Source: Arthrobacter sp. NEB 688
Lineage (GTDB): Bacteria > Actinomycetota > Actinomycetes > Actinomycetales > Dermatophilaceae
Direction of reading: 5' to 3'
Assembly: GCF_013201035.1 (NCBI RefSeq)
Contig: NZ_CP053707.1
Coordinates: forward strand, 868,001-932,000
Length of the DNA stretch: 64,000 bases
Shown: in pieces, positions 40,929 through 50,562 of the stretch
Numbering within the stretch: the stretch's first letter is position 1
Layout: the number at the start of each line of letters is the position of its first letter
Made by a program: the position numbers and the translations under genes
The notes under the pieces: model-generated
What the model saw: the letters and a program-made list of their open reading frames with translations, nothing else
Databases searched by the model: none
What the model was told of the DNA's origin: nothing

Positions 40929-41933
40929 ATGAGGGTCGGACTCGCAGGGGCCGGACGGATCGGGGCGTTCCACGCCCGCACGCTGGCTGCGCTCGACGGG
41001 GTCGAGGCGCTCGTCGTCGCCGACGCGGACGCCGCCCGGGCGTCGGAGGTCGCGGCCTCGCTCCCCACCGCCGAGGCCGTCCCCATCGAGGACCTCGTCG
41101 GCTCCGGCCTCGACGCCCTCGTCGTCGCGACCTCCACCCCCGGGCACGCGCCGCTCGTGCGCGCCGGGGTCGAGGCGGGCGTCCCCGTCTTCGTCGAGAA
41201 GCCGCTGGCCGCGACGCTCGACGGCACCCTCGAGCTCGTGCGCCTCGTCGAGGCCGCCGACACCCCGGTGCACGTCGGCTTCCAGCGGCGCTTCGACACC
41301 GGCTACCGGCGGGCCCGCGCGGCCGTCGCGTCGGGCGAGCTCGGGTTCGTCCACACGCTGCGGGCCACGACGTCCGACCGTCGCCCCCCGCACCCCGACT
41401 ACGTGCCGACCTCGGGGGGCATCTTCCGCGACTGCGCGGTGCACGACGCCGACGTCGTCCGCTTCGTCACGGGTCGCGAGGTGCTCACCGTCCAGGCCGT
41501 CGGCGGCACGAAGGGCGAGCCGTTCTTCGCCGCCGCGGGCGACGTCGCCTCGGCCGCCGCGCTGCTCACCCTCGACGACGGCACCATCGCCGTCCTCACG
41601 ACGACGCGCTACTCCGGCCACGGCCACGACGTGCGGCTCGAGGTCGTCGGCTCCGAGGGGTCGGTGGCCGTCGGCCTCGACGACAGCCTGGCGCTGCGCT
41701 CGCTCGAGGACGGCGTGACCTTCCCCGCCGGCCCGGTCCACGAGGCCTTCATGGACCGCTTCGAGCCGGCCTACCGCGCCGAGCTCGCCGCCTTCCTCGA
41801 CGTCGCGCGCGGCGCGGCGCCGAGCCCCTGCACCGTCCGCGACGCGCTGGAGGCCTCCCGCGTCGTCGAGGCCGCCACGCTCGCCCTCGCCGAGGGCCGC
41901 ACCGTCGCCCTGTCCGAGATCCCCACCACCTGA
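40929..41933 (+). CDS. Gfo/Idh/MocA oxidoreductase, inositol 2-dehydrogenase-like (first)
   Basis: A 334-residue NAD(P)-dependent dehydrogenase. Rossmann motif GLAGAGRIGAFHA is at residues 5-17, the family EKP motif in VFVEKPLAATLDG, and the catalytic region in GGIFRDCAVHDADVVRFVTG, where Asp and His are the expected catalytic residues. It probably oxidises myo-inositol or an isomer to an inosose. GGAGG lies seven bases before ATG 40929. First gene of the iol operon. A second, diverged homologue lies at the far end of the operon. Confidence 0.88.
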   Translation: MRVGLAGAGRIGAFHARTLAALDGVEALVVADADAARASEVAASLPTAEAVPIEDLVGSGLDALVVATSTPGHAPLVRAGVEAGVPVFVEKPLAATLDGTLELVRLVEAADTPVHVGFQRRFDTGYRRARAAVASGELGFVHTLRATTSDRRPPHPDYVPTSGGIFRDCAVHDADVVRFVTGREVLTVQAVGGTKGEPFFAAAGDVASAAALLTLDDGTIAVLTTTRYSGHGHDVRLEVVGSEGSVAVGLDDSLALRSLEDGVTFPAGPVHEAFMDRFEPAYRAELAAFLDVARGAAPSPCTVRDALEASRVVEAATLALAEGRTVALSEIPTT

Positions 41934-41944
41934 AGGAACCGTCG

Positions 41945-42850
41945 ATGACCACCGCACCCGTCGCCCAGCGCATCGCCGGCGCCCCCATCTCCTGGGGCGT
42001 CTGCGAGGTCCCCGGCTGGGGCCACCAGCTCACCCCCGACCTCGTCCTCGCCCAGATGCGCGAGGTCGGCCTCGCCGCCACCGAGTTCGGCCCCGACGGC
42101 TTCCTGCCCGACGCCCCCGAGGCCAAGGCCGAGACGCTCGCCGCCGCCGGTCTGCGCGCGGTCGGCCAGTTCGTCCCGGTCGTCCTCCACGACACCGCGG
42201 TCGACCCGCTGCCCGCCGTCGAGGAGGCGATGACCGGCCTCGTCGCCGCGCAGGCCGGCGTCGTCGTCATCGCCGCCGCCACCGGGGCCGAGGGCTACGA
42301 CGAGCGTCCCGACCTCGACGACGACCAGTGGGCCACGCTCCTGGGCAACCTCGACCGGATCAGCGACGCCGCCGCCGCCCGCGGTCTCCTCGCCGCGCTG
42401 CACCCGCACGTCGGCACGATGGTCGAGAGCGGCACCGAGACCGAGCGGGTCCTCGCCGGCAGCCGCATCTCCCTCTGCCTCGACACCGGCCACCTGCTCA
42501 TCGGCGGCGGCGACCCCGTGGCCGTCGCGGCGCAGCACCCGGGCCGCATCGGGCACGTGCACCTCAAGGACGTGCGCCTCGACCTCGCCGACCGCGTGCG
42601 CGCCGGCGAGCTGACCTACACCGACGCCGTCGCGGCCGGGATGTACGTGCCGCTCGGGGACGGCGACGTCGACGTGGCCGCCATCATCGGCTCGCTCGAG
42701 GGGGCCGGCTACGACGGCTGGTACGTGCTGGAGCAGGACACCGTGCTCTCCGGCGACCCCGACGCCACCGGGGTCGACCCCGCGGCCGACGTCCGCGCGT
42801 CCGTCGCGCACGTCGTCGAGGTGGCCGACCGGCTCGGGGACCGCCCGTGA
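41945..42850 (+). CDS. Sugar phosphate isomerase/epimerase-like TIM barrel, probable inosose dehydratase
   Basis: A 301-residue TIM-barrel protein of the xylose-isomerase-like/IolE group. Blocks include APISWGVCEVPGWG, ALHPHVGTMVES, LCLDTGHLLIGGGDP, HVHLKDV and YDGWYVLEQD, with Glu/Asp/His residues typical of the metal site. In this operon it is the only candidate for 2-keto-myo-inositol dehydratase (IolE), although IolI-type isomerase is possible. GAAGGA precedes ATG 41945. The stop overlaps the iolC GTG by 4 bases. Confidence 0.85.
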   Translation: MTTAPVAQRIAGAPISWGVCEVPGWGHQLTPDLVLAQMREVGLAATEFGPDGFLPDAPEAKAETLAAAGLRAVGQFVPVVLHDTAVDPLPAVEEAMTGLVAAQAGVVVIAAATGAEGYDERPDLDDDQWATLLGNLDRISDAAAARGLLAALHPHVGTMVESGTETERVLAGSRISLCLDTGHLLIGGGDPVAVAAQHPGRIGHVHLKDVRLDLADRVRAGELTYTDAVAAGMYVPLGDGDVDVAAIIGSLEGAGYDGWYVLEQDTVLSGDPDATGVDPAADVRASVAHVVEVADRLGDRP

Positions 42851-43800
42851 CCGCCCCCGACCTCGTCGCCATCGGGCGCACCGGCGTCGACGTCTACCCG
42901 CTCCAGCACGGGGTGGGCCTGGAGGACGTCGACACCTTCCGGAAGTTCCTCGGCGGCAGCGCGACCAACGTCGCCGTCGCCGCGGCCCGGCACGGCCACT
43001 CGTCGCTGCTCGTGACCAAGGTCGCCGACGACGCCTTCGGGCGCTACGTCCGCCGCGAGGCCGAGCGGCTCGGGGTCGACCCCTCGGCCATCGCCGTCCA
43101 CGCGGGCGACGGGCCGCCGACGCCGGTCACCTTCTGCGAGGTGCACCCCCCGGACCACTTCCCGCTGTCGTTCTACCGCTGGCCGACCGCCCCCGACCTC
43201 CTGCTCACCGACGAGGACCTGCCGCTGGACGCGATCCGCGACGCCCGCGTCTACTGGGCCACGGTGACGGGCCTGTCGCAGGAGCCCTCGCGCGGCGCGC
43301 ACCACACCGCGTGGGCCGCGCGCGGCCGGGCCCGCCACACCGTCCTCGACCTCGACTGGCGGCCGATGTTCTGGGCCGACCCCGCCGAGGCGAGCGCCGA
43401 GGTCGGGCGCGCGCTCGAGCACGTGACCGTGGCCGTCGGCAACCTCGAGGAGTGCCAGGTCGCCGTCGGCGAGAGCGACCCGCACCGCGCGGCCGACGCC
43501 CTCCTCGAGCGCGGCCTCGAGCTTGCCCTCGTCAAGCAGGGCCCGCGCGGCGTGCTCGCCGCCACCCGCGACGAGCGCGTCGAGGCGGCGCCCTTCCCCG
43601 TCGAGGTCGTCAACGGCCTCGGGGCCGGCGACGCCTTCGGGGGCGCCCTCGTCCACGGCCTGCTCGAGGGCTGGGACCTCGGGCGGATCGTCCGCTTCGC
43701 CAACGTCGCCGGCGCGCTCGTCGCCGGGCGGCTGGAGTGCTCGACCGCGATGCCGACCAGCGACGAGGTCGAGGCCGCGCTCGTCGGGGCCGGGCGGTGA
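42847..43800 (+). CDS. iolC: 5-dehydro-2-deoxygluconokinase
   Basis: A 317-residue PfkB-family sugar kinase that phosphorylates 5-dehydro-2-deoxygluconate. PfkB signature 1 is FLGGSATNVAVAAARHG and signature 2, with the catalytic Asp, is VNGLGAGDAFGGALVHGL. LALVKQGPRGVLAA is a typical ATP-site block. GTG 42847 overlaps the previous stop (GTGA), and its own stop overlaps the next GTG in the same way. This chain of overlaps indicates tight co-translation. Confidence 0.93.
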   Translation: MTAPDLVAIGRTGVDVYPLQHGVGLEDVDTFRKFLGGSATNVAVAAARHGHSSLLVTKVADDAFGRYVRREAERLGVDPSAIAVHAGDGPPTPVTFCEVHPPDHFPLSFYRWPTAPDLLLTDEDLPLDAIRDARVYWATVTGLSQEPSRGAHHTAWAARGRARHTVLDLDWRPMFWADPAEASAEVGRALEHVTVAVGNLEECQVAVGESDPHRAADALLERGLELALVKQGPRGVLAATRDERVEAAPFPVEVVNGLGAGDAFGGALVHGLLEGWDLGRIVRFANVAGALVAGRLECSTAMPTSDEVEAALVGAGR

Positions 43801-44708
43801 GCGCCGTGACGACCCGTCGCGTCGGTCCCGCCGACCTCGCCCGCCTCACCGAGGTGCGCGCCCGCGAGCCGCAGCGCGTCGCGCAGATGTGGGACGAGCG
43901 CCGGCTGCGGCCGCTGCTGCCCGCCGACGGTCGCCTGCTCCTCGTCGCCGCCGACCACCCCGCCCGCGGCGCGCTCGGCGTCGGCCCGGACCCGATGGCG
44001 ATGGCCAGCCGCTCGGACCTGCTCGACCGGCTCGTCACCGCCCTGGAGCGCCCCGGCGTCGACGGCGTGCTCGGCACCCCCGACATCCTCGAGGACCTGC
44101 TCCTGCTCGGCGCGCTCGACGACAAGGTCGTCATCGGGTCGATGAACCGCGGTGGGCTGCAGGGCGCCTCGTGGGAGCTCGACGACGGCTTCACCGCCTA
44201 CACCGCCGAGGCCGTGCGCCGGCTGGGCCTCGACGGAGGCAAGATGCTCACCCGCATCGCCCTCGAGGACGCCGGCTCGCTGCGCACCCTCGAGGCCTGC
44301 GCGCAGGCGGTCACCGACCTCGCCGAGGCCGGGCTGCTCGCGATGGTCGAGCCGTTCTGGTCGGTGCGCGAGGACGGCCGCGTGCGCAACCTGCTCGACG
44401 CCGACTCGATGGTGCGCGCCGTGCACGTCGCCTCCGGCCTGGGAGCCAGCAGCGCGCACACCTGGCTCAAGCTGCCGGTCGTCGACGACCTCGAGCGGGT
44501 CATGGACGCCACGACGATGCCGACGCTGCTGCTCGGCGGCGACCCCGCCGGCGCGCCGGCCGAGACCTACGCCGCCTGGGGGCACGCCCTCGGCCTGCCG
44601 TCGGTCCGCGGCCTCGTCGTCGGGCGGGCGCTGCTCTACCCGCGCGAGGGCGACGTCGCCGCTGCGGTGGACGTCGCGGCCGACCTCGTCCACGGTGGGA
44701 CCCCATGA
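43797..44708 (+). CDS. Cgl0158-type aldolase-like (beta/alpha)8 barrel protein
   Basis: A 303-residue protein of the DeoC/LacD-like aldolase fold found in actinobacterial iol operons. Blocks are RLLLVAADHPARGALGVGPDP, DDKVVIGSMNRGGLQGASWELDD, GGKMLTRIALED and SSAHTWLKLPVV, the last with a probable Schiff-base Lys. It likely cleaves 2-deoxy-5-keto-gluconate 6-phosphate, the IolJ step. No separate iolJ is present. GTG 43797 overlaps the iolC stop; GTG 43806 is an alternative. Confidence 0.82.
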   Translation: MSAVTTRRVGPADLARLTEVRAREPQRVAQMWDERRLRPLLPADGRLLLVAADHPARGALGVGPDPMAMASRSDLLDRLVTALERPGVDGVLGTPDILEDLLLLGALDDKVVIGSMNRGGLQGASWELDDGFTAYTAEAVRRLGLDGGKMLTRIALEDAGSLRTLEACAQAVTDLAEAGLLAMVEPFWSVREDGRVRNLLDADSMVRAVHVASGLGASSAHTWLKLPVVDDLERVMDATTMPTLLLGGDPAGAPAETYAAWGHALGLPSVRGLVVGRALLYPREGDVAAAVDVAADLVHGGTP

Positions 44709-45640
44709 GCACCGGCCGCGACAACGAGGCGTACGTCCGCCCGCTGGGCAGCGCCGTCGACGGCGCGTTCGGGGTGGCCGTCACCCCGTCCTCGTCGAGC
44801 CCCGTCCCGGGCTGGCGGCACACCACGCTGCGCGTCGCCACGCTCGACGGCGGCACGGTCGAGCACGACGCCGGCGAGGAGGAGACGCTCGTCGTCCCGC
44901 TCGTCGGGTCCGTCCGCGTCGAGGTGACCGAGGCCGACGGCACGACGCACACCGCCGAGCTCGCCGGCCGCGCCTCGGTCTTCGAGGGCCCGACCGACGT
45001 CGTCTACGCCGGTCGCGGGTCACGCCTGCGGGTCACCGGCACGGCCGACGGGCCGGCCCGCGTGGCCCTCTGCGGCGCGCCGGCGACGAAGGCCGACGCC
45101 CCGAAGCCGTTCCGCCACCTGGCCGCCACCGACGTCCCCGTCGAGCTGCGCGGTGCCGGGCGGGTGAGCCGCGAGGTCCGGAACATGGGCCTGCCCGACG
45201 TCCTCGACGCCGACTCCTTCCTCGTCTGCGAGGTGATCACACCCGCCGGCAACTGGTCGAGCTGGCCCCCGCACAAGCACGACGTCGAGCGCCCCGGCGA
45301 GGAGACCGAGCTCGAGGAGGTCTACTACGTCGAGACCCGCTCCACCGACCCGCGAGGCACCGACCCCGTCGGCTACCTGCGCGTCTACGGGTCGAGCGAG
45401 GCCCGGCCGCTCGACGTCGTCGCCGAGGTCCGCACCGGCGACGTCGTCCTCGTGCCGCACGGCTGGCACGGCCCGGCGATCGCCGCGCCCGACGCCGACC
45501 TCTACTACCTCAACGTCATGGCCGGCCCGGGTCCCGAGCGGGCCTGGCGCATCTGCGACGACCCCGCCCACGCCTGGGTGCGGGAGTCCTGGCCCGACGA
45601 GCCCTTCGACCCGCGACTTCCCCTGGGAGGCACCGAATGA
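44705..45640 (+). CDS. iolB: 5-deoxy-glucuronate isomerase
   Basis: A 311-residue cupin-fold isomerase converting 5-deoxy-glucuronate to 5-dehydro-2-deoxygluconate. Family blocks are WSSWPPHKHD (metal-binding His residues), ELEEVYYVE and VLVPHGWHGPAIAAPDADLYYLNVMAGP. Length matches IolB. ATG 44705 overlaps the aldolase stop (ATGA), and its stop overlaps the iolD ATG. Confidence 0.95.
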   Translation: MSTGRDNEAYVRPLGSAVDGAFGVAVTPSSSSPVPGWRHTTLRVATLDGGTVEHDAGEEETLVVPLVGSVRVEVTEADGTTHTAELAGRASVFEGPTDVVYAGRGSRLRVTGTADGPARVALCGAPATKADAPKPFRHLAATDVPVELRGAGRVSREVRNMGLPDVLDADSFLVCEVITPAGNWSSWPPHKHDVERPGEETELEEVYYVETRSTDPRGTDPVGYLRVYGSSEARPLDVVAEVRTGDVVLVPHGWHGPAIAAPDADLYYLNVMAGPGPERAWRICDDPAHAWVRESWPDEPFDPRLPLGGTE

Positions 45641-47595
45641 CCGCGCCCGACACCGTCCGCCTCACCGTCGCCCAGGCGGTCGTGCGCTTTCTCGCGCAGC
45701 AGTGGACCGAGCGCGACGGCGAGCGTCAGCGCCTCTTCGCCGGGTGCCTCGGCATCTTCGGCCACGGCAACGTCGCCGGCGTCGGGCAGGCCCTGCTCGA
45801 GGACGAGCTGCGTGCGGCGGAGGCCGGCGAGGAGCCGGGCCTGCGCTACGTCCTCGGCCGCAACGAGCAGGCGATGGTCCACACGGCCGTCGGCTACGCC
45901 AAGCACCGCGACCGGCTCTCGACGTGGGCGGTCACCGCCTCGGTCGGCCCCGGCTCGACGAACATGCTGACCGGCGCCGCGCTCGCGACCATCAACCGCA
46001 TCCCGGTCCTGCTCCTGCCCTCGGGCACCTTCGCGACCCGCGTCGCGGCGCCGGTGCTCCAGGAGCTCGAGCTGCCCTACGCCGGTGACGTGAGCGTCAA
46101 CGACGCCTTCCGCCCGCTGTCGCGCTTCTACGACCAGGTCGACCGGCCCGAGCAGCTCCCGGCCGCTCTGCTCGGCGCCTGCCGCGTGCTGACCGACCCT
46201 GCCGAGACGGGCGCCGCGACCATCTCGCTGCCCCAGGACGTGCAGGCCGAGGCCTTCGACTGGCCCGTCGAGCTCTTCGCGGAGCGCGTCTGGCACGTCG
46301 CCCGGCCGCCGGCCGAGCCCTCCCGGGTCGCCGACGTCGCCGACGCCCTGCGCTCGGCGCAGCGGCCGCTCGTCGTCGCCGGTGGCGGTGTGCACTACTC
46401 CGGCGCCGAGGACGCGCTCGCCGCGTTCGCCGAGGCCACCGGCGTGCCGGTCGCCGAGACGCAGGCCGGCAAGGGCGCACTGCCGCACGGCCATCCGCAG
46501 CTGGCCGGAGCCGTCGGCTCGACCGGCACGACCGCCGCCAACGCGCTCGCCGCCCAGGCCGACCTCGTCATCGGCGTCGGCACCCGCTGGTCGGACTTCA
46601 CGACCGCCTCGCGGACCGCGTTCGGCCGCACCGGTGTCCGGTTCGTCAGCCTCAACGTCGCCGCGTTCGACGCGGGCAAGCACAGCGGCATCCCGCTCGT
46701 CGCCGACGCCCGCTCCGGGCTCGAGGCGCTGACCGAGGCCGTCGCCGGGCACCGGGTCGACGACGCCTACGCCGACGAGGTGGCCGACCTCTGGCGCGCC
46801 TGGGACGCGCAGGTCGAGGCGACCTACGACCCGCCCGCCGAGGTCACCGACGCGCTCGCGCCGGGGCTGCTCACCCAGGGCCAGGTGCTCGGGGTCGTCA
46901 ACGAGCAGACCGACCCGCGTGACGTCGTCCTCTGCGCGGCCGGCTCGATGCCCGGCGACCTGCACAAGCTGTGGCGGGTGCGCGACCGCAAGGGGTACCA
47001 CGTCGAGTACGGCTACTCCTGCATGGGCTACGAGATCCCCGGCGCCCTCGGGGTGGCGCTCGCCGACGACACCCGCGACGTCGTCGCGATGGTCGGCGAC
47101 GGCGGCTACCTCATGATGCCCACCGAGCTCGTCGTCGCCGTCCAGGAGCGGGTCAAGCTCGTCGTCGTCCTCGTGCAGAACCACGGCTTCCACTCGATCG
47201 GGTCGCTGTCGGAGGGCCTGGGCTCGCAGCGCTTCGGGACCGCGTACGAGTACCGCGGCGCCGACGGCCGGCTCGACGGCGGCCACCTGCCCGTCGACCT
47301 CGCGGCCAACGCCCGCAGCCTCGGCGCGCACGTCATCGAGGTGCACTCGCGTGACGAGCTCGTCGCGGCCCTGGCCGAGGCCAAGGCCGCTCCGCGCGAC
47401 GGCGGCCCGGTCGTCATCCACGTCGAGACCGACCCGCGTGTCCACTCCCCGTCGAGCGAGTCGTGGTGGGACGTCCCCGTCGCGCAGGTCTCGTCCCTCG
47501 CGTCCACCCAGGGCGCCTCCACCGCGTACCGCGAGGCCAAGGCCGCGCAGCGCCACCACCTCGCCCCGACCCTCCCGAAGGAGACCGCCCGATGA
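45637..47595 (+). CDS. iolD: 3D-(3,5/4)-trihydroxycyclohexane-1,2-dione hydrolase
   Basis: A 652-residue thiamine-diphosphate enzyme that opens the ring to 5-deoxy-glucuronate. The catalytic Glu region is in RNEQAMVHTAVGYAKH. The C-terminal ThDP-binding motif begins VAMVGDGGYLMM and continues to VVLVQNHGFHSIGSLSEGLGSQRFGT. GGAGG precedes ATG 45637. It overlaps iolB upstream and the second Gfo/Idh gene downstream by 4 bases each. Confidence 0.95.
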   Translation: MTAPDTVRLTVAQAVVRFLAQQWTERDGERQRLFAGCLGIFGHGNVAGVGQALLEDELRAAEAGEEPGLRYVLGRNEQAMVHTAVGYAKHRDRLSTWAVTASVGPGSTNMLTGAALATINRIPVLLLPSGTFATRVAAPVLQELELPYAGDVSVNDAFRPLSRFYDQVDRPEQLPAALLGACRVLTDPAETGAATISLPQDVQAEAFDWPVELFAERVWHVARPPAEPSRVADVADALRSAQRPLVVAGGGVHYSGAEDALAAFAEATGVPVAETQAGKGALPHGHPQLAGAVGSTGTTAANALAAQADLVIGVGTRWSDFTTASRTAFGRTGVRFVSLNVAAFDAGKHSGIPLVADARSGLEALTEAVAGHRVDDAYADEVADLWRAWDAQVEATYDPPAEVTDALAPGLLTQGQVLGVVNEQTDPRDVVLCAAGSMPGDLHKLWRVRDRKGYHVEYGYSCMGYEIPGALGVALADDTRDVVAMVGDGGYLMMPTELVVAVQERVKLVVVLVQNHGFHSIGSLSEGLGSQRFGTAYEYRGADGRLDGGHLPVDLAANARSLGAHVIEVHSRDELVAALAEAKAAPRDGGPVVIHVETDPRVHSPSSESWWDVPVAQVSSLASTQGASTAYREAKAAQRHHLAPTLPKETAR

Positions 47596-48653
47596 GCCCG
47601 TCCACCGTCCGCGTCGGGGTGCTCGGCGTCGGCCTCATGGGCACCGACCACGCCGAGCGGCTCGCCGCCCGCGTCGCCGGGGCCGGCCTGGCCGCCGTCG
47701 CCGACCCCGACCACGCGCGCGCTCGCGAGCTCGCCGGCCGTCTCGGCGCCGTCGCGCACGAGGACCCCCTCGACCTCGTCGACGACGACGGCGTCGACGC
47801 CGTCGTCGTCGCCTCGCCCGGCTTCGTCCACGAGGAGCAGGTGCTCGCCTGCCTCGCGGCCGGGAAGCCCGTCCTCTGCGAGAAGCCGCTGACGATGGAC
47901 GACGCGTCCTCGCTGCGGCTCGTCGAGGCCGAGGCGGCGCTCGGGCGGCGCCTGGTCACGGTCGGGTTCATGCGGCGCTTCGACCCCGAGTACGCCCAGG
48001 TGCGCTCGCTCCTCGCCGACGGCGAGCGCGGCCGTCTGCTGGTCCTGCACAACGTGCACCGCAACCGGTCGGTCCCCAACGCCGACTTCCGCTCCGAGAT
48101 GATCGTGCGCGACAGCCTCGTCCACGAGGTCGACTCCTCGCGCTTCCTCTTCGACGACGAGATCGTCGAGGTCACCGTCCTCGCGCCCGCCCCGACCTCG
48201 CACGCGGCCCAGGGCGTGCTGGACCCCCAGGTCGCCCTCTTCCGGATGGCCGGCGGCGGCCTCGTGACCAACGAGGTCTTCGTCAACAGCCAGGTCGGCT
48301 ACGAGGTCCGCTTCGAGGCCGTGGCCGAGCGTGGCTCGCTGACCGCCGGCCTGCACTCGACCGCGCTGCTCGGCACGAGCACGGCCGGGGGCTCCGGGGC
48401 GTGGGGCGGGGTCGTCCCCGCCGACTACCGGACCCGCTTCGCCCGCGCCTACGACCTCGAGGTCCAGGCCTGGGTCGACGCCATCCGCTCCGGCAGCGGC
48501 GCGGTCGGCGCCTCGGCGTGGGACGGCTACGCCGCGACCGCCGTCAGCACGGCCGGGATGGCCTCGCTCGCGTCCGGTGCGCCGGTCGCCGTCACGCTGG
48601 CCGACCGGCCGGCGCTCTACGCCACGGCTGCTGATCCCGTCGCCGTTCCGTGA
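47592..48653 (+). CDS. iolG: Gfo/Idh/MocA oxidoreductase, inositol 2-dehydrogenase-like (second)
   Basis: A 353-residue dehydrogenase with Rossmann motif GVLGVGLMGTDHA, EKP motif VLCEKPLTMDD and catalytic-region residues SLVHEVDSSRFLF, where HEVD fits the canonical IolG pattern better than the first homologue does. It probably oxidises myo-inositol with NAD+. Two such enzymes in one operon suggest two inositol stereoisomers. ATG 47592 overlaps the iolD stop. Confidence 0.87.
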   Translation: MSPSTVRVGVLGVGLMGTDHAERLAARVAGAGLAAVADPDHARARELAGRLGAVAHEDPLDLVDDDGVDAVVVASPGFVHEEQVLACLAAGKPVLCEKPLTMDDASSLRLVEAEAALGRRLVTVGFMRRFDPEYAQVRSLLADGERGRLLVLHNVHRNRSVPNADFRSEMIVRDSLVHEVDSSRFLFDDEIVEVTVLAPAPTSHAAQGVLDPQVALFRMAGGGLVTNEVFVNSQVGYEVRFEAVAERGSLTAGLHSTALLGTSTAGGSGAWGGVVPADYRTRFARAYDLEVQAWVDAIRSGSGAVGASAWDGYAATAVSTAGMASLASGAPVAVTLADRPALYATAADPVAVP

Positions 48654-48685
48654 CGCGGGCGCGGACTCCACATCCGCGCGCGCAC

Positions 48686-48711
48686 CTGACACACTGAATC
48701 CACCACTGACA
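48686..48711 (+). promoter_or_regulatory. Paired GntR half-sites before iolA
   Basis: CTGACA occurs at 48686-48691 and 48706-48711, exactly 20 bases apart, in the 77-base gap before iolA. It is the same half-site as in the 40900 operator, in direct orientation. Confidence 0.35.
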
Positions 48712-48730
48712 CGGACAAGGACCGATACCC

Positions 48731-50236
<1,506 letters not shown>

Positions 50237-50273
50237 CGACGCGGCTCCCGGGGCGCCGAGACCCCGGTTCGTC

Positions 50274-50306
50274 CACGAGACCCCGGCTCCGAGCCGGGGT
50301 CTCGTG
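50274..50306 (+). terminator. Terminator of the iol operon
   Basis: CACGAGACCCCGGCTC and its exact complement around a single C, 38 bases after the iolA stop. Partial copies of GAGACCCCGG lie on both sides. Confidence 0.85.
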
Positions 50307-50371
50307 CGCGTCTCGGGGTGCCCCCGAGAGGTGGAGGCGCGCCGGGGCGGGGCCGGGCGCGCTGCGATCCC

Positions 50372-50421
50372 GGCTACACCGCAGTAGGTGTCGTCATCAC
50401 GTCCCTGACTGCGGCGTAGCC
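50372..50421. repeat. 50-bp palindrome, family GGCTACACCGCAGTA, copy 2
   Basis: Arms GGCTACACCGCAGT and ACTGCGGCGTAGCC (one mismatch) define a 50-bp element of exactly the same length as the 6304 copy. The central 22 bases differ and do not pair well. The 326-base gap 50237-50562 contains this, the iol terminator and short hairpins (such as GTCAC-TTC-GTGAC near 50445), but no gene. Confidence 0.78.
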
Positions 50422-50562
50422 CGCGTCGGGGCCGGGCGCATCGTTGTCACTTCGTGACGCCCCTCCTCCGGCCGTCGTGTGGCCGGATCGCGCCACCTGC
50501 CCCATCATGAGGTGCGGTGCGCGGCCTCTGCGCGCGCCTCCGGGGACGAGGACGGACCACAC

